A stretch of 64,000 nt of DNA from NCBI RefSeq assembly GCF_051020765.1, contig NC_134935.1:5581579-5645578 (forward strand), in the 5' to 3' direction. Below the pieces are notes generated by a model, which was not told where the DNA came from, did not search any database, and saw only the letters and a list, made by a program, of their open reading frames with translations. The stretch is from Lasioglossum baleicum (taxonomy: Eukaryota > Arthropoda > Insecta > Hymenoptera > Halictidae). Below, one piece after another: positions 60,412-64,000 of the stretch. Position numbers and translations under genes: made by a program. Position 1 is the stretch's first letter. The number at the start of each line of letters is the position of its first letter.

Positions 60412-62004
60412 GTAATCAATTTTGAAATATTGCTCAGAGTCATTGAAGTCACAGCAATTGAAATTTTTCGGTGTTTACTGCATATTTTATTTTGAATAAT
60501 TGCGTCAGGATGCAACTCGTCGTTCCACTCGGAACGATTAAAAATCGTCACAAATAGGTATAACAATGCTGGTTGCTGTCAACGACCGCTGCAAACGATA
60601 TAGACGATTTACGGCACGGCCGACGCTTGACCCACTCGCGGTCGTAAGACTTTTATGAACAGTAGAACTACGAGACACGTCAAAATTGCAGGTTCCAAAA
60701 TTTCATATATTTCTTCGTGTAACAAAGCCAGGCCAAGTAGCCTGTACAATCCCATCGCATCTTTTCTTTTCATATTTCGCAGGTTTTTCTGTGCGATCAC
60801 TGTTTTTAATGTTTATTTCCTGTACGGCAGCTGGGGAGTTGCGATTGATTTCTTCGAAACTGTGAACGACCAGTGCATTAGTTGTTTTTCCTCTCTGGTC
60901 CAGTTCATTCCAGTCCGGTTCAGCTCCAATTTATTCCAGTTCAATTCTCCAGATATGCTCTTCAAATGTCAGAGACTGTACGCGGGGCTAATCGTCCTCA
61001 ATTTTTACAAATTCCAATGTTCAGAAACTTGCAATTAGCAATTGCAATCGAAACGTGAAATAGTTCTTCTTTCTAGTTGTCGTTATTAATAGTCAGATTC
61101 CTGATAGTGTGTTAGAAAATGTTGACCGCACCAGAGAACATGCAAGAAGAAATAATTAGATCTTAGAAACAATTGAAAGTGCGGTTGATTGCCTTGAAAA
61201 ACGTTTAAATGTTTCTGTTAAATAAAATGATTGCACATTTTGAAGTTATCATTGTTTTATCATAATTTTCCTAGTTCAAGGGCATTCGAAGGTCATAGTG
61301 TACCGCATTATTGAACTCATCTTGACATTATCTACAATACTATAAAGTTAAGAAAGTATATGGCGCCATTTGTGTGAAAATCATCAACGACCTTCAAAAG
61401 ATCTTGCAATCGATGAAGATTCACGTTTATATCTCGCAAAGGCGAAATACCAGCTTGCCAGATTTTCAGCTCTTCTATTTAGGTGAACCACCTCCTAACG
61501 ATGTCGGAAATGGACGATTAGAGCAACGTTTCGTGACCCACTCGTGCAACCAATTAGCTTCGGCTCGCGGTTAATACTAAAATCCACTTCGAACGGTTCG
61601 AGATCGAGCCGGACGATTTTCATCGCAAATATTTGGGCCGCGATGCCTGTGTTGATGAATGGGAACGCAAACAGTATCTTCTCTCGCTGTTAACAATCGA
61701 TACACAACCCGCATAATACACAGTGACTCAAGATTGATCGCTCACACTTCGAGGTGGTATTCGGAGCTGTCAATTTTAGACAATTTACGACATCGATAAT
61801 GGTTGGATTATAAAGTTTCTGTTTCTTCAACATTATTTATATTCTTTCCAAGTTTCTCCACGTAATCTAATTTGATTGGCACAATAACAATATTCAAAGA
61901 TCTATTTTTCTTCTGGATATTTGATCCATCGCGGACGTATTAAAAGAAACCTACTATTCGTTGCAAGGACGACGATATCCAATTTCGTTGAATCGCAAAG
62001 TTGC

Positions 62005-62640
62005 ATTTTGAATGTGGAATCTGATACATGTTTAGAATGCGAAAATCAGCAAACAATTATAGGGAAGAAGGCCTAAAAGAATTCGATGTAAAATTCGGAG
62101 AAAATTTGTTTTGAATGTGCAATCTGATGTACTTCTAGAATGCGAAAATCAGCAAACAATTATAGGTGAGAAGGTTTAAAAGAATTCGGTGTAAAATTTA
62201 GAGAAAATTTGTTTTAAATATGGAATCTAATACATGTTTAGAATGCGAAAATCATCGAACAATTATAGGGAAGAAGGATTAAAAGAATTCGATGTAAAAT
62301 TCAGAAAAAATTTGTTTTGAATGTGCAATCTGATGCATTTCTAGAATGCGAAATTCAGTAAACAATTATAGGAAAGAAGGCTTAAAAGAATTCCATGTAA
62401 AATTCGGAGAAAATTTGTTTTGAATGTGCAATCTAATGCATTCCTAGAATTCGAAAATCAGTAAACAATTATAGGAAAGAAGGCTTAAAAGAATTCGATG
62501 TAAAATTCGGAGAAAATTTGTTTTGAATGTGGAATCTGATGCATTTCTAGAATGTGAAATTCAGCAAACAATTATAGAGAAGATGGATTAAAAGATTTGA
62601 TGTAAAATTCAGAGAAAGTTTGTTTTGTTATACGAAAGAT
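62005..62640. repeat. 103-bp minisatellite, about six copies
   Basis: Copies of TAGAATGCGAAAATCAGC followed by AAACAATTATAGG recur near 62032, 62136, 62237, 62341, 62444 and 62547, about 103 bp apart. They also share AATTCGATGTAAAATTC and GAGAAAATTTGTTTTGAATG. Copies differ by scattered substitutions. No coding frame is implied. Confidence 0.9.
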
Positions 62641-64000
62641 CGATGTCTCTTTGCTAATCCCTAAAAAGGATCGATAATCTGAAACGATTCCTCGTAGAAA
62701 GACCTCTCTTCCCACGAAATCTCGAGCGACCCGGGGAGACGTATTTGCATTCGCGGCCGATCTGCAATTCAATGCTGCCGATCGCAATCGTTCTTCCCCG
62801 GGTATTCGCCTCGGACTTTGAGGTAACGAACGAGTTCTTAGTCTCGCATTTAAATGCACGAACGAGCCGCACGACACAACGCGTTTCTTAACCCCGAAAC
62901 TACACTCTTTCTCCACCCTCTCCGCAACGATCCGCGAAATAATATCCGCGTCGAGCGGGGTCTTTGTGCCCCGACGCGATGGAATGTAATTGATCCGCTC
63001 GTTTCAAGAACAAAACAAATACCAACATCTCAATTCTGCCGTGCGAAATATCGTGCGTGGAAACGGCGACCCAAAAGTTCGCCCATTTTGGATCCCTCGG
63101 TTTCGGAATAATTTTTTAAAATGAGAACCAGACGATCCATCCTGAGATGTTAAAATGATTAGTTTGCTAGCAAATGTGTAAACAATTTTTAAAAAATTAC
63201 AATTGGTTGCAACGCCGAAGAAAAAAGCAAAGTTCACGATTTTAAAATTTTTTAATTGCCTGTAATGAAAATTGAAAACGCGTCTTTTGTAGAAAATTTC
63301 ATTGAAATCGTAAGGAGTAAGATGTGAAGATCAGGCCGTCTGATATAATTTCGAATAACAATTTCAAAAATTATCCGAAGTAATTCAAGTTTCATTGAAA
63401 TCGGTTGACGCATAGAAAAGCTGTAGTGTAAAACGTAAAAATCTTCGGTCCCAATTCGTGCAACGATCGAGGTTCTACTGCACTCCCGAGAAGCGATCAT
63501 TTCTAAAGAGTAGAAGGGAATCTGAGAGTAACACTTTCGTTTGGAGCTGCGGGGTGTATCAGCAGCCCTTCGTTGCGTGGAGATTCAATATTTGATCAAT
63601 TTCGTTGAACATGACCCTTCCATTAGGGTCGTAGTAACTGCCGGAAAGGCCAATGAGAGCCGATGATCGCGTAATCGGTGCTGGGGAACAGGCCGAGCCG
63701 AGTCGGGCCAAGTCGGGTCGAGCTGATTGCGAGCTCAGACGGGCTCGCTGGCTTGCAAGCGTGTTTTTCGCCAAACGCTTCGACAGCGGTTTCGTGCCGG
63801 TTAAAGGAGGCTATTACCTTCGCGGTGTGCTCTCGAAACGGGGACGACCGTGCCGTGACGCATTATGCGTGCTCATATGTGGCGGGAACGGAGCGTTTAC
63901 ATGACAGAAATAGAGCAGAATTTCAGGGAATCGATGGAACGATAACCGAGCCTCGCGATATACCGTGGCCCGTTTTCTTCTTTCGCCCTCTCTCTCTCTC

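Larger units (their letters stand above)
59663..64000 (+). other. Second intron of CAH1 (continues past the window)
   Basis: No exon was recognised. It contains the nested MITE pair at 59951-60411, a 103-bp minisatellite at 62005-62640, a dispersed repeat near 63115-63245, and a CT microsatellite at the last bases of the window. A GC-richer part at 62.7-63.1 and 63.6-63.9 kb has open frames without recognisable domains. Confidence 0.6.

Noticed and set aside
62005..62640. CRISPR-like regular repeats
   Set aside because: The repeats are contiguous 103-bp units without unique spacers, in an animal genome.
1..64000. tRNA, rRNA, endogenous viral genes and intact transposase or reverse transcriptase
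   Set aside because: I looked for cloverleaf-type boxes, conserved rRNA stretches and catalytic motifs in the longer frames and saw none that would stand up. A covariance-model or profile search could still find weak cases.

Overview
The window is nuclear DNA from an insect, most likely a bee or another hymenopteran. The evidence is AT-rich intergenic DNA, short GT-AG introns inside compact genes, an RXR-like ultraspiracle ligand-binding domain of the kind found in Hymenoptera, and many small inverted-repeat transposons. I saw no bacterial operons, rRNA, tRNA, CRISPR array or recognisable viral gene. Species assignment is inference only.

Five protein-coding genes can be supported, all with introns that I joined by splice site and phase. 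(1) usp (ultraspiracle/RXR nuclear receptor), plus strand, 2701-5415; the exons for the N-terminus and first zinc finger lie left of the window. (2) Tctp, minus strand, 12726-14415, complete at 172 aa. (3) La autoantigen homologue, plus strand, 15474-18597, complete at 517 aa; it is divergent from Tctp and carries an unusual heptad-repeat N-terminus. (4) YLPM1/ZAP3, minus strand, 21140-30499, 14 coding exons and 2011 aa, with one giant 4.1-kb exon full of low-complexity repeats. (5) The 5' part of a cytosolic alpha-carbonic anhydrase (CAH1-like), plus strand: exon 1 at 42929-42962 with a TATA promoter upstream, a 16.5-kb first intron, and exon 2 at 59462-59662. The remaining exons lie right of the window.

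Layout: 1-2700 usp upstream intron; 5.4-12.7 kb convergent usp/Tctp interval; 12.7-18.6 kb the divergent Tctp/La pair; 18.6-21.1 kb convergent La/YLPM1 interval; 21.1-30.5 kb YLPM1, possibly with a non-coding leader exon near 32.4-32.6 kb; 30.5-42.4 kb gene-poor, rich in tandem and inverted repeats; 42.5-64 kb the CAH1 promoter, first two exons and introns. The genes are mostly housekeeping functions (translation and growth, RNA chaperoning, nuclear RNA or PP1-linked regulation, CO2 hydration) beside one hormone receptor. Nothing suggests they act as one pathway.

The most interesting non-genic content is the mobile-element record. One family of TAGACTGCGG-ended MITEs has a copy in an intron of all five genes. 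It has 8-bp hAT-like target duplications in several copies, has become a satellite array at 38.6-39.6 kb, has been partly triplicated at 57.2-57.9 kb, and is interrupted by a second transposon at 60.0-60.4 kb. Other elements with readable ends and target duplications include further hAT MITEs, mariner-like MITEs, TTAA-bounded piggyBac-like MITEs and a Mutator-like foldback element with a 9-bp duplication. A 117-bp tandem array that turns back on itself at 33.7-34.5 kb is open in one frame on each strand.
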